NCBI RefSeq assembly: GCF_900188345.1
Contig: NZ_FZOD01000031.1
Location: 1 to 64,000 of the forward strand
DNA from: Streptosporangium subroseum
Lineage (GTDB): Bacteria; Actinomycetota; Actinomycetes; Streptosporangiales; Streptosporangiaceae
Direction of reading: 5' to 3'
Length of the DNA stretch: 64,000 bases
Part shown: piece by piece, positions 26,983-35,159 of the stretch
Layout: each line of letters starts with the position of its first letter
Numbering within the stretch: the stretch's first letter is position 1
Notes under the pieces: generated by a model
Databases searched by the model: none
Told to the model about the DNA's origin: nothing
Seen by the model: the letters and a program-made list of their open reading frames with translations, nothing else
Program-made: the position numbers and the translations under genes

Positions 26983-27615
26983 CTAGCTCACCGCCCTAGC
27001 CGCCGCGGCCTCTGCGATGCCCTCGGCGCGAGCCCTGAGCATGCGCTTGGGAGCGACGTCCTCGATCGGCAGGCCACGACGGGCCGCGATCTCCTCGGGG
27101 CGGCTGAGGCCCTTCAGAGCGGCCACGGTCGCGTGCACGATGTTGATCGGGTTGTCCGAGCCGAGCGACTTGGACAGCACGTCGTGGATGCCGGCGCACT
27201 CCAGTACGGCGCGCACCGGGCCACCGGCGATGACGCCGGTACCGGGAGAGGCCGGACGGAGGAACACGACCCCGGCGGCCCTTTCACCCTGCACGATGTG
27301 CGGGATGGTGCCCTGGATGCGAGGGACCTTGAAGAAACTCTTCTTGGCCTCTTCGACACCCTTGGCGATCGCCGCGGGCACTTCCTTGGCCTTGCCGTAG
27401 CCGACGCCGACCATGCCGTTGCCGTCACCGACGATGACGAGGGCGGTGAAGCTGAAGCGACGACCACCCTTCACGACCTTGGCCACTCGGTTGATCTTTA
27501 CGACGCGCTCGATGTACGAAACGCCCTTGTCAGCGTTGCCACCGCGACGGTCGTCACGACGACCGTCACGCCGCTCGCCACCGGCGGCGCCACCGCGACG
27601 CGGTGCTCCAGCCAT
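26983..27615 (-). CDS. rpsE: 30S ribosomal protein S5
   Basis: Accuracy-related small-subunit protein. 210 aa. A Gly/Arg-rich extension of about 30 residues (APRRGGAAGGERRDGRRDDR) precedes the double-stranded RNA-binding fold (ERVVKINRVAKVVKGGRRFS, GYGKAKEVPAAIAKG) and the C-terminal RPASPGTGVIAGG, VHATVAALKGL. Such N-terminal extensions are common in actinobacterial S5. Confidence 0.98.
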   Translation of the reverse strand: MAGAPRRGGAAGGERRDGRRDDRRGGNADKGVSYIERVVKINRVAKVVKGGRRFSFTALVIVGDGNGMVGVGYGKAKEVPAAIAKGVEEAKKSFFKVPRIQGTIPHIVQGERAAGVVFLRPASPGTGVIAGGPVRAVLECAGIHDVLSKSLGSDNPINIVHATVAALKGLSRPEEIAARRGLPIEDVAPKRMLRARAEGIAEAAAARAVS

Positions 27616-27676
27616 TAGTGGTTCCTCTTCTCACTCGTAAAACGGGCCATCGGTTGCGATCCACGGGAGGGAGTCA

Positions 27677-28060
27677 TCAGAACTCCAGCCCGCCTTCGCG
27701 GGCGCTGTCCGCGAGGGCCGCGATGCGGCCCGCGTAGCGGTTTCCACCGCGGTCGAACACCACCGCGGTGATCCCGGCTGCCTTGGCCCGCTGAGCGAGA
27801 AGCTCGCCGACCTGCTTCGCCTTGTCCGTCTTGGCACCCTCTGCCGTACGAAGGGAAGCGTCCATGGTGGAAGCGCTCACCAGCGTGTGGCCCTGGGCGT
27901 CGTCGACGATCTGGACGAAGAGGTGCCTCGTGGAGCGGTTGACGACCAAACGCGGACGCGTGGCCGTGCCAACAACCTTCTTGCGGACTCGGCCGTGGCG
28001 GCGGGCCCGCGAGACGGCGCGGGCGGCCGTGTGCTTGCCGAACGCAGTCTTGCCAGCCAT
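27677..28060 (-). CDS. rplR: 50S ribosomal protein L18
   Basis: 5S rRNA-binding protein. 127 aa with ARRHGRVRKKVVGTATRPRL, VNRSTRHLFVQIVDDAQGHT and FDRGGNRYAGRIAALADSAR. Ends AREGGLEF. Sits 2 bp after rplF and 61 bp before rpsE. Confidence 0.98.
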   Translation of the reverse strand: MAGKTAFGKHTAARAVSRARRHGRVRKKVVGTATRPRLVVNRSTRHLFVQIVDDAQGHTLVSASTMDASLRTAEGAKTDKAKQVGELLAQRAKAAGITAVVFDRGGNRYAGRIAALADSAREGGLEF

Positions 28061-28062
28061 GC

Positions 28063-28605
28063 CTACTTACCAGCCTTTCCGACCTTGCGGCGGATAACTT
28101 CACCCTGGTAACGCACGCCCTTGCCCTTGTACGGGTCAGGCTTGCGCAACTTGCGGATGTTTGCGGCGATCTCGCCGACCTTCTGCTTGTCGATGCCGTC
28201 CACGTGGAACAGCGTCGGCCTTTCGACGCGGAAGGAGACACCCTCGGGAGCGTCAATGATCACCGGGTGACTGAAGCCCAGAGCGAACTCGAGCTGAGTC
28301 GGGCTCTTGGCCTGAACGCGGTAACCAACACCCACGATTTCGAGGGTCTTGGAGTAGCCCTGAGTCACACCGAGCACCATGTTGGCGACCAGCGTGCGGG
28401 ACAGGCCGTGCAGCGCACGAACCTTGTTTTCATCGTTGGGGCGCGTGACGGCAAGAGTGCCGTCATCGCCCTTGGCGATCTCGATCGGCTCAGCGATCGT
28501 GTGAGAAAGTGTGCCCTTGGGGCCCTTGACCGTGACGTCCCGGCCGTCGATGGCGACGTCCACGCCGTTCGGTACAGGGATGGGCAGCCGTCCGATTCTC
28601 GACAT
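28063..28605 (-). CDS. rplF: 50S ribosomal protein L6
   Basis: 180 aa starting MSRIGRLPIPVPNGVDVAID, with VKGPKGTLSHTI, GLSRTLVANMVLGVTQGYSK and the signature KPDPYKGKGVRYQGE near the C-terminus. The ATG at 28605 is the family start; an upstream in-frame start would add eight residues without similarity. Confidence 0.97.
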   Translation of the reverse strand: MSRIGRLPIPVPNGVDVAIDGRDVTVKGPKGTLSHTIAEPIEIAKGDDGTLAVTRPNDENKVRALHGLSRTLVANMVLGVTQGYSKTLEIVGVGYRVQAKSPTQLEFALGFSHPVIIDAPEGVSFRVERPTLFHVDGIDKQKVGEIAANIRKLRKPDPYKGKGVRYQGEVIRRKVGKAGK

Positions 28606-28622
28606 GCTGTGATTTCTCCCCT

Positions 28623-29021
28623 CTACCAAACGAAGGCGAGGACTTCCCCGCCCACTCCACGCTTGCCGGCCTGCTTGTCCGTCATGAGGCCACCGGACGT
28701 CGAGATGATCGCGACGCCCAGTCCACCCAGGACTCGAGGCAGGTTGTCTTTCTTTGCATAGACCCGCAGGCCGGGCTTGGAAACCCGGCGCAGGCCCGAG
28801 AGCGATCGCTCACGGGTCGGCCCGAACTTGAGCTCCACCACGAGGTTCTTTCCGACCTTGGCGTCTTCGACGGTCCAGGTCTGGATGTAACCCTCCTGCT
28901 GGAGGATCTCGGCGATATGCGCCTTGATCTTCGAGTACGGCATCGCCACGGTGTCGTGGTAAGCCGAGTTCGCGTTTCGCAGACGGGTCAACATGTCTGC
29001 GATCGGGTCAGTCATCGTCAT
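28623..29021 (-). CDS. rpsH: 30S ribosomal protein S8
   Basis: Primary 16S rRNA binder, and in E. coli the spc-operon repressor. 132 aa: MTDPIADMLTRLRNANSAYH, MPYSKIKAHIAEILQQEGYI, RVYAKKDNLPRVLGGLGVAI, STSGGLMTDKQA. The start may be the first (29021) or second (29015) ATG. Confidence 0.98.
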   Translation of the reverse strand: MTMTDPIADMLTRLRNANSAYHDTVAMPYSKIKAHIAEILQQEGYIQTWTVEDAKVGKNLVVELKFGPTRERSLSGLRRVSKPGLRVYAKKDNLPRVLGGLGVAIISTSGGLMTDKQAGKRGVGGEVLAFVW

Positions 29022-29154
29022 GGCCGGTGGCCTTCCTCACCGCGGTTTCCACAAGGGACCTACGGTGCGGTCATGGGCGCTTGAAACAGCGTCCGGTGAA
29101 TACGACTTCTATGTACGGGGTGGCGGCGCCATGCGGATCTCTCCGCGCGGACTG

Positions 29155-29340
29155 CTACCAGCTCGACTTGGTGATGCCAGGCAGCTCGCCTCGGTGCGCC
29201 ATCTCGCGGAAGCAGATACGGCACAGGCCGAACTTCTTGTAAACCGCGCGGGGACGTCCACAGCGCGAGCACCGAGTGTAACCCCGGACCTCGAACTTGG
29301 GCTTGCGAGCAGCCTTGACCTTGAGCGATGTCTTCGCCAT
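29155..29340 (-). CDS. rpsZ: 30S ribosomal protein S14 type Z
   Basis: 61-aa zinc-binding S14 with ligands C24, C27, C40 and C43 (RCSRCGRPRA...GLCRICFRE), starting MAKTSLKVKAARKPKFEVRG and ending GELPGITKSSW. It lies between rplE (2 bp) and rpsH (133 bp spacer). Actinobacteria often carry a second, zinc-free S14 elsewhere; none is in this window. Also named rpsN in some annotations. Confidence 0.97.
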   Translation of the reverse strand: MAKTSLKVKAARKPKFEVRGYTRCSRCGRPRAVYKKFGLCRICFREMAHRGELPGITKSSW

Positions 29341-29342
29341 GA

Positions 29343-29912
29343 TCAGGCCTCCTTGAACGGAAAGCCGAGGAGCTTCAGCAGCGCCCGGCCCTGGTCGTCG
29401 GTCTTAGCGGTGGTCACGACGGTGATGTCCATACCACGCTGGCGATCGACCTTGTCCTGGTCGATCTCGTGGAACATGACCTGCTCGGTGAGACCGAAGG
29501 TGTAGTTCCCGTTGCCGTCGAACTGCTTGGGCGACAGGCCGCGGAAGTCACGGATACGCGGCAGCGCCAGTGAGAGCAGCCGGTCCAGGAACTCCCACAT
29601 GCGGTCGCCGCGCAGCGTGACGTGCGCACCGATCGGCATGCCCTCGCGCAGCTTGAACTGGGCGATGGACTTGCGGGCCCGGACGACCGCCGGCTTCTGA
29701 CCGGTGATCACGGTGAGGTCGCGGACGGCGCCGTCGATGAGCTTCGAGTCGCGCGCGGCCTCGCCGACACCCATGTTCACCTTGATCTTGGTGATCGTGG
29801 GCACCAGCATGATGTTCTCGAACCCGAACTGCTCATTCAGCTTCGCGATGATTTCCTCGCGATAGCGCTGCTTGAGCCGCGGAAGGGTCCGCTCTTCAGT
29901 GTTCGCGGTCAT
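29343..29912 (-). CDS. rplE: 50S ribosomal protein L5
   Basis: 5S rRNA-binding central-protuberance protein. 189 aa with LKQRYREEIIAKLNEQFGFE, MVPTITKIKVNMGVGEAARD, GAHVTLRGDRMWEFLDRLL, LPRIRDFRGLSPKQFDGNGN and QRGMDITVVTTAKTDDQGRA. Its ATG overlaps the rplX stop by 1 nt. Confidence 0.98.
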   Translation of the reverse strand: MTANTEERTLPRLKQRYREEIIAKLNEQFGFENIMLVPTITKIKVNMGVGEAARDSKLIDGAVRDLTVITGQKPAVVRARKSIAQFKLREGMPIGAHVTLRGDRMWEFLDRLLSLALPRIRDFRGLSPKQFDGNGNYTFGLTEQVMFHEIDQDKVDRQRGMDITVVTTAKTDDQGRALLKLLGFPFKEA

Positions 29913-30235
29913 CAGTTGTCCTCACCCGACTCGTCAGAAGCGGCCTTGGCCGACTCCTTCTTGGCAGGCTTCTCGTCCTTGGCAGGCTTCTCGTCATCCT
30001 TGAGCTTCTTGACGTTGCTCACGTGGATGGGAGCCTCCATGGTCTGCACGCCGCCGGTCTTGGCGCCGCGCGGGCCCTCGTTGGTCTCCTTGGAGTGCTT
30101 CTTGACCATGTTGACGCCTTCGACCACCACGCGGTCCTCGCGCGGGTGGGCGGCGATCACACGGCCCTTGGCACCCTTGTCCTTACCGGCGATGACCAGT
30201 ACGAGGTCACCCTTTTTCACATGAAGCTTCGGCAT
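29912..30235 (-). CDS. rplX: 50S ribosomal protein L24
   Basis: 107 aa with the KOW motif (KGDLVLVIAGKDKGAKGRVI), VVVEGVNMVKKHSK and TMEAPIHVSNVK. The core ends near residue 75; then comes a Lys/Glu/Asp-rich tail with a duplicated DEKPAK unit, coded by nearly identical DNA. It abuts rplN directly. Confidence 0.97.
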   Translation of the reverse strand: MPKLHVKKGDLVLVIAGKDKGAKGRVIAAHPREDRVVVEGVNMVKKHSKETNEGPRGAKTGGVQTMEAPIHVSNVKKLKDDEKPAKDEKPAKKESAKAASDESGEDN

Positions 30236-30604
30236 TTACAACACCTCCGGCGCGAGCGAGATGATGCGCATGAACTTCTTCTCACGCAGCTCACGCCCGA
30301 CGGGACCGAAGATACGCGTGCCACGAGGGTCACCGCTGTCCTTGATGATGACGGCGGCGTTCTCGTCGAAGCGGATGTAGGAGCCGTCGGGCCGGCGGCG
30401 CTCCTTGACAGTACGGACGATGACAGCCTTGACGACGTCGCCCTTCTTCACGGTGCCGCCAGGGATGGCGTCCTTGACTGTGGCGACGATGATGTCGCCA
30501 ATTCCCGCGTAGCGCCGACCCGAGCCACCGAGCACACGGATGCAAAGAACTTCCTTTGCACCAGTGTTGTCGGCGACCTTGAGTCGCGACTCCTGCTGGA
30601 TCAC
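30236..30604 (-). CDS. rplN: 50S ribosomal protein L14
   Basis: Intersubunit bridge protein. 122 aa: MIQQESRLKVADNTGAKEVL, IRVLGGSGRRYAGIGDIIVA, RRPDGSYIRFDENAAVII, FGPVGRELREKKFMRIISLA. First gene of the spc block, 177 bp after rpsQ. Confidence 0.98.
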   Translation of the reverse strand: MIQQESRLKVADNTGAKEVLCIRVLGGSGRRYAGIGDIIVATVKDAIPGGTVKKGDVVKAVIVRTVKERRRPDGSYIRFDENAAVIIKDSGDPRGTRIFGPVGRELREKKFMRIISLAPEVL

Positions 30605-30743
30605 TTGTACTCCTGTTTGTCTCGCTGGTTCTCACCCAGTGGGTGAGCCTTGCGGAACCGATGGGGTCTTTTTCCTCCGACGTCAGCTGAACCAACCGCC
30701 GTCGCAGGCGAGACGAAGATTACTTCGCCCCCTTGGACACCGC

Positions 30744-30770
30744 CGTGGGGGTGGCTGGGCCACCCCCACG
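30744..30770 (-). terminator. Hairpin after rpsQ at the S10/spc boundary
   Basis: Perfect 11-bp stem (CGTGGGGGTGG/CCACCCCCACG) with 5-nt loop, 11 bp past the rpsQ stop. No T-run. It probably marks the end of the S10 unit or a stable processed 3' end; the remaining rpsQ-rplN spacer could hold an spc promoter. Confidence 0.5.
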
Positions 30771-30781
30771 AGGCGCGTTGC

Positions 30782-31069
30782 TTACTTGGCCTTCTCGAGG
30801 ATCTCGATGACTCGCCAGCGCTTGCTGGCGGACAGCGGCCGGGTCTCCATCAGGAGAACCCGGTCACCAACGCCACAGGCGTTGGCCTCGTCGTGCGCCT
30901 TGTACTTGGTCGTCCGACGGATGACCTTGCCGTACAGGGGGTGCTTGACGCGGTCCTCAACGGCGACCACGACAGTCTTGTCCATCTTGTCACTGACGAC
31001 CAGACCCTCACGGGTCTTGCGGTAATTCCGCGCCTCGGTCGTTGCCTCAGTGGTCTCGGTCTCAGCCAT
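30782..31069 (-). CDS. rpsQ: 30S ribosomal protein S17
   Basis: 95 aa starting MAETETTEATTEARNYRKTR, with LVVSDKMDKTVVVAVEDRVK, HPLYGKVIRRTTKYKAHDE, GDRVLLMETRPLSASKRWR. The ATG at 31069 overlaps the end of rpmC by 8 nt and has GAAGGAG upstream; an earlier start at 31087 is less likely. Last gene of the S10 block. Confidence 0.97.
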   Translation of the reverse strand: MAETETTEATTEARNYRKTREGLVVSDKMDKTVVVAVEDRVKHPLYGKVIRRTTKYKAHDEANACGVGDRVLLMETRPLSASKRWRVIEILEKAK

Positions 31070-31298
31070 CGATCGACTCCTTCTCAACCGTTACAATGCC
31101 GAGCTCCCGCTCGCGCATCACGGTGTAGATACGGGCGATCTCGCGGCGAACGGCACGCAGCCGCCCGTGGCTCTCCAACTGGCCGGTCGCAGCCTGGAAG
31201 CGGAGGTTGAACAGCTCCTCCTTGGCTTCCTTCAGCTTCTTGACCAGAGTGTCCTGGTCTTCCACCCGCAGCTCACCGGCGGTCAGGCCCTTAGCCAT
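31062..31298 (-). CDS. rpmC: 50S ribosomal protein L29
   Basis: 78-aa two-helix protein at the exit tunnel: AKGLTAGELRVEDQDTLVKK, LKEAKEELFNLRFQAATGQL, RLRAVRREIARIYTVMRERE. The ATG at 31298 shares one base with the rplP TGA (TGATG); a GTG one codon earlier is possible. Confidence 0.97.
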   Translation of the reverse strand: MAKGLTAGELRVEDQDTLVKKLKEAKEELFNLRFQAATGQLESHGRLRAVRREIARIYTVMRERELGIVTVEKESIDG

Positions 31299-31717
31299 CA
31301 CGCCTCACCTACTTCACGCTTAACGAACCGGCACTTCATGGGGAGCTTGTGCATCGCACGACGCAGGGCCTCGCGAGCCACCGGCTCAGCGACACCCGAC
31401 AGCTCGAACATGACGCGACCGGGCTTGACGTTGGCGATCCACCACTCAGGTGAACCCTTACCGGAACCCATGCGGGTCTCGGCGGGCTTCTTGGTGAGGG
31501 GACGGTCCGGGTAGATGTTGATCCAGACCTTGCCGCCACGCTTGATGTGGCGGGTCATGGCAATACGAGCCGACTCGATCTGACGGTTGGTCACATAGGA
31601 GTGCTCAAGCGCCTGAATGCCGAACTCGCCGAACACGACCCTGGTGCCGCCCTTGGCGGCTCCGTGACGGTCGGGCCGGTGCTGCTTGCGGTGCTTGACC
31701 CTGCGCGGGATCAGCAT
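31298..31717 (-). CDS. rplP: 50S ribosomal protein L16
   Basis: 139 aa: MLIPRRVKHRKQHRPDRHG, RVVFGEFGIQALEHSYVTNR, ESARIAMTRHIKRGGKVWIN, RMGSGKGSPEWWIANVKPGR. Complete, near the peptidyl-transferase region. It follows rpsC with 2 bp between. Confidence 0.98.
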   Translation of the reverse strand: MLIPRRVKHRKQHRPDRHGAAKGGTRVVFGEFGIQALEHSYVTNRQIESARIAMTRHIKRGGKVWINIYPDRPLTKKPAETRMGSGKGSPEWWIANVKPGRVMFELSGVAEPVAREALRRAMHKLPMKCRFVKREVGEA

Positions 31718-31719
31718 GG

Positions 31720-32607
31720 TCAGCTCCCTTCAGCACCCGGCTGCGCAGCCGGGCCGGTCTCGGGGGCAGCCTGCGAGGCCGCCTCAGTCCTGGGTGCGCG
31801 GTCGCCACGGCCACCGCCTGCGCCGCCACCACGACGAGCGCCACCGGCACCGGGGCCGCCGCCACGACGGGGACGGTCACCGCCGCCGGCACCGCCACCC
31901 GCACCGGGGCCGCGACGGTCGTCACGGTCACGGCGCTGGCCCGCACGAGCGCCGGCGGCAGCCGCCTCACGCTCGGCGCGGCTGGTCGGAGCCTCACCCT
32001 TGTAGATCCACACCTTCACGCCGATACGGCCGAAGGTGGTACGGGCCTCGTAGAGGCCGTAGTCGATGTCCGCACGGAGCGTGTGCAGGGGCACGCGGCC
32101 CTCGCGGTAGAACTCCGAACGAGACATCTCAGCGCCGCCCAGACGACCGGAGCACTGCACCCGGATGCCCTTGGCGCCGCTCTTCATGGCCGACTGCATC
32201 GCCTTGCGCATGGCTCGACGGAACGAGACACGGCTGGACAGCTGCTCGGCCACACCCTGAGCGACGAGCTGAGCGTCGATCTCGGGGTTCTTGACCTCGA
32301 GGATGTTCAGCTGGACCTGCTTCTTGGTCAGCTTCTCGAGGTCACCGCGGATCCGGTCCGCCTCGGCGCCGCGGCGGCCGATGACGATGCCCGGACGGGC
32401 GGTGTGAATGTCGACCTGTACCCGGTCGGTGGTCCGCTCGATCTCCACCTTGGAGATGCCGGCCCGCTCCATGCCCTTTTTGAGCATGCGACGGATCGCC
32501 ACATCCTCGGCAACGTACGACTTATAGAGCTTGTCGGCATACCACCGGCTCTTGAAGTCGGTCGTGATGCCGAGGCGGAACCCGTGCGGGTTAACCTTCT
32601 GACCCAC
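31720..32607 (-). CDS. rpsC: 30S ribosomal protein S3 with Gly/Arg-rich C-terminal tail
   Basis: mRNA-entry protein of the 30S head. 295 aa starting GQKVNPHGFRLGITTDFKSR. KH domain with RPGIVIGRRGAEADRIRGDL and C-terminal domain GRLGGAEMSRSEFYREGRVP, ending in family similarity near VWIYKGEAPTSRAERE. The last 80 residues or so are low-complexity: RRDRDDRRGPGAGGG and RGGGPGAGGARRGGGAGGGR, then an Ala/Pro/Glu tail. The GTG at 32607 overlaps the rplV stop by 1 nt (TAGTG); sequence upstream in frame is not S3. Confidence 0.96.
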   Translation of the reverse strand: MGQKVNPHGFRLGITTDFKSRWYADKLYKSYVAEDVAIRRMLKKGMERAGISKVEIERTTDRVQVDIHTARPGIVIGRRGAEADRIRGDLEKLTKKQVQLNILEVKNPEIDAQLVAQGVAEQLSSRVSFRRAMRKAMQSAMKSGAKGIRVQCSGRLGGAEMSRSEFYREGRVPLHTLRADIDYGLYEARTTFGRIGVKVWIYKGEAPTSRAEREAAAAGARAGQRRDRDDRRGPGAGGGAGGGDRPRRGGGPGAGGARRGGGAGGGRGDRAPRTEAASQAAPETGPAAQPGAEGS

Positions 32608-32960
32608 TAGCGGGTCCTCCCCTTCGGCTCGCGGGACTCCACGATCACGGTGATGTGGCTGGTCCGCTTGTTGATCCGATAGGCACGACCCTGGGCGCGG
32701 GGACGGAACCGCTTCAGCGTCGGGCCTTCGTCGACCCACGCACGGCTCACGAAGAGCGTGCCGCGGTCGAGCTTGAAGTTGTGCTCCGCGTTGGCAATGG
32801 CGCTGGACAGCACCTTGTACACGGTCTCGCTCGCCGACTGGGGAGCGAACTGCAGCACGGCCTGCGCCTCCGAAGCGGGCAGCCCGCGAATGAGGTCCAC
32901 CACACGGCGGGCCTTCATGGGCGTGTGGCGCGCAAATCGCACCTGAGCCCTGGCTTCCAT
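32607..32960 (-). CDS. rplV: 50S ribosomal protein L22
   Basis: Exit-tunnel protein. 117 aa: RFARHTPMKARRVVDLIRGL, AQAVLQFAPQSASETVYKVL, SSAIANAEHNFKLDRGTLFV, PRAQGRAYRINKRTSHITVI. Normal length. Confidence 0.98.
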   Translation of the reverse strand: MEARAQVRFARHTPMKARRVVDLIRGLPASEAQAVLQFAPQSASETVYKVLSSAIANAEHNFKLDRGTLFVSRAWVDEGPTLKRFRPRAQGRAYRINKRTSHITVIVESREPKGRTR

Positions 32961-32991
32961 CGCTTACTCCTCTTACCTTCTTCTAAGGCGC

Positions 32992-33270
32992 TTACCGCCG
33001 GCTGCGGCGGTCTTCCTTGACGTGGCTGCGGAACGTCCGCGTCGGCGCGAACTCGCCCAGCTTGTGGCCGATCATCGCCTCGGTGACAAACACCGGGACG
33101 TGCTTGCGACCGTCGTGAACGGCGATCGTGTGACCGAGCATGTCGGGCACGATCATGGAGCGCCGCGACCACGTCTTGATGACGTTTTTGGTGCCCTTCT
33201 CGTTCTGGACGTCTACCTTCTTCTGAAGGTGGTCGTCCACGAAGGGACCCTTCTTAAGGCTACGTGGCAT
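32992..33270 (-). CDS. rpsS: 30S ribosomal protein S19
   Basis: 92 aa: MPRSLKKGPFVDDHLQKKVD, KTWSRRSMIVPDMLGHTIAV, HDGRKHVPVFVTEAMIGHKL, GEFAPTRTFRSHVKEDRRSR. Complete. 11 bp after rplB. Confidence 0.98.
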   Translation of the reverse strand: MPRSLKKGPFVDDHLQKKVDVQNEKGTKNVIKTWSRRSMIVPDMLGHTIAVHDGRKHVPVFVTEAMIGHKLGEFAPTRTFRSHVKEDRRSRR

Positions 33271-33281
33271 TTTGGCTGCTC

Positions 33282-34118
33282 CTACCGCTTCTTCCGCTTG
33301 GTCCGACGACGGATGATCAGCCGGTCGCTGGCCTTGTTCGCCGCACGAGTACGACCCTCGGGCTTGCCCTTCGGGTTAACCGGGTGACGACCGCCGGAGG
33401 TCTTACCCTCACCACCACCATGCGGGTGGTCGACCGGGTTCATCGCGACACCGCGGACGGTGGGGCGCTTGCCCTTCCACCGCATACGGCCGGCCTTGCC
33501 CCAGTTGATGTTGCCCTGCTCGGCGTTGCCGACCTGGCCGATGGAGGCCCGGCAGCGAACGTCGACCTGGCGCATCTCGCCGGAGGGCATACGCAGCGTG
33601 GCGTACTGACCTTCCTTGGCGAGGAGCTGAATCTGCGCACCGGCGGACCGGCCCAGCTTGGCGCCACCGCCCGGACGGAGCTCCACCGCGTGGATGAAGG
33701 TACCGGTCGGGATGTTGCGCAACGGCAGGCAGTTGCCCGGCTTGATGTCGGCCGTGGGGCCGTTTTCAATCTTGTCGCCCTGCTTGAGACCGGTCGGGCA
33801 GAGGATGTAGCGCTTCTCCCCGTCGGCAAAGTGCAGCAGCGCGATACGGGAGGTACGGTTCGGGTCGTACTCGATGTGAGCGACCTTGGCCGGAATCCCG
33901 TCCTTGTCGTGGCGCCGGAAATCAATGATCCGGTAGGCGCGCTTGTGACCGCCACCCTGGTGGCGGGTGGTGACTCGGCCGTGGACGTTACGGCCACCCT
34001 TGCTGTGCAGGGGTGCAAGCAGCGACTTCTCGGGCGTGCTGCGCGTGATCTCGGCAAAGTCCGAGACGCTGGCGCCGCGGCGACCCGGGGTCGTCGGCTT
34101 GAGTTTACGGATGCCCAT
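33282..34118 (-). CDS. rplB: 50S ribosomal protein L2
   Basis: 278 aa, required for subunit joining and peptidyl-transferase structure. MGIRKLKPTTPGRRGASVSD, GGRNVHGRVTTRHQGGGHKR, YRIIDFRRHDKDGIPAKVAH, and the conserved C-terminal MNPVDHPHGGGEGKTSGG with the near-invariant histidine. Full length. Confidence 0.98.
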   Translation of the reverse strand: MGIRKLKPTTPGRRGASVSDFAEITRSTPEKSLLAPLHSKGGRNVHGRVTTRHQGGGHKRAYRIIDFRRHDKDGIPAKVAHIEYDPNRTSRIALLHFADGEKRYILCPTGLKQGDKIENGPTADIKPGNCLPLRNIPTGTFIHAVELRPGGGAKLGRSAGAQIQLLAKEGQYATLRMPSGEMRQVDVRCRASIGQVGNAEQGNINWGKAGRMRWKGKRPTVRGVAMNPVDHPHGGGEGKTSGGRHPVNPKGKPEGRTRAANKASDRLIIRRRTKRKKR

Positions 34119-34156
34119 CTTATTCGTTCATCCTTCGTCGGTTAATCTGGTCGAAT

Positions 34157-34180
34157 GCCCCTTGCCTACTGGCAAGGGGC
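34157..34180 (-). promoter_or_regulatory. Hairpin between rplW and rplB
   Basis: Perfect 10-bp stem GCCCCTTGCC/GGCAAGGGGC with TACT loop inside the 91-bp rplW-rplB spacer of the S10 operon. No T-run; likely an mRNA structural or processing element. Confidence 0.5.
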
Positions 34181-34209
34181 GCTCTCCCTGTACTTACTGA
34201 GCGAGCGGG

Positions 34210-34512
34210 TCAGCCGATCTGGCCGAAGATGTCAATTCGGTCTCCCTCGACCAGGCTCACGATTGCTCGCTTGGTGCTGGGGCGCTGACCGTGACCGAAC
34301 TTGGTCCGCTTGCGCTTGCCCTGGCGGTTGATGGTGTTGACGCTGGCCACCTTGACGCCGAAGATCTTCTCAACTGCGATCTTGACCTGCGTCTTGTTGG
34401 CCGTCTTCCGCACCAGGAACGTGTACTTGTTGTGCTCGTCGATCAGGCCGTAGCTCTTCTCGGAGACAACCGGCTTGATGATGATGTCGCGCGGGTCGGC
34501 GATCTTCTCCAT
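34210..34512 (-). CDS. rplW: 50S ribosomal protein L23
   Basis: Exit-tunnel docking protein for trigger factor and SRP. 100 aa: DPRDIIIKPVVSEKSYGLID, NKYTFLVRKTANKTQVKIAV, KIFGVKVASVNTINRQGKRK. Its ATG overlaps the last base of the rplD stop. Confidence 0.98.
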   Translation of the reverse strand: MEKIADPRDIIIKPVVSEKSYGLIDEHNKYTFLVRKTANKTQVKIAVEKIFGVKVASVNTINRQGKRKRTKFGHGQRPSTKRAIVSLVEGDRIDIFGQIG

Positions 34513-35159
34513 CAGGCGTCTTCCTTCCCGCTCTTGCTCAGACGCGTGACGACCTGGTCGTACGCCTCCTGAGTGAAAACGACGTCGTCGTAGCAGAGCA
34601 CGTCGTACGTGTTCAGCTGCCCGGCATCCAGCAGATGGACCTCGGGAGCATTGCGCAGGCTCAGCCAGGTGAGCTCATCGCCCTCGTCGACGACGACCAG
34701 GACGCTACGAGTCTGCGTGATCTTGCGCAGCGACTCGAGAGCCGCCTTGGTCTTCGGGGTCTCCCCCGCGACCAGACCGCTGACCACGTGAACGCGGCCG
34801 CCGGTCGCCCTGTCCGAGAGGGCGCCACGCAGAGCGGCGGCCTTCATCTTCTTGGGAGTCTTCTGGCTGTAGTCACGCGGCTGCGGGCCGTGGACGACGC
34901 CACCGCCTGCGAACTGCGGGGCGCGGGTCGAACCCTGACGGGCGCGACCGGTGCCCTTCTGGCGGTACGGCTTCTTGCCACCGCCGCGGACCTCGCCACG
35001 AGTCTTGGCCTTGTGGGTGCCCTGCCGACGAGCGGCGAGCTGCGCCACGACAACCTGGTGAATCAGCGGAACATTGACCTTCGCGCCGAAGACGTCTTCG
35101 GGAAGGTCAACGGTGCCGGTCTTCGTCCCGCTCACGTCGAGGACGTCAATGGTGCTCAC
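34512..35159 (-). CDS. rplD: 50S ribosomal protein L4
   Basis: Tunnel-constriction protein, and in E. coli the S10-operon autoregulator. 215 aa with GEVRGGGKKPYRQKGTGRAR, GSTRAPQFAGGGVVHGPQPR, DYSQKTPKKMKAAALRGAL. The rplC and rplD reading frames overlap by 4 nt. Confidence 0.98.
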   Translation of the reverse strand: MSTIDVLDVSGTKTGTVDLPEDVFGAKVNVPLIHQVVVAQLAARRQGTHKAKTRGEVRGGGKKPYRQKGTGRARQGSTRAPQFAGGGVVHGPQPRDYSQKTPKKMKAAALRGALSDRATGGRVHVVSGLVAGETPKTKAALESLRKITQTRSVLVVVDEGDELTWLSLRNAPEVHLLDAGQLNTYDVLCYDDVVFTQEAYDQVVTRLSKSGKEDA

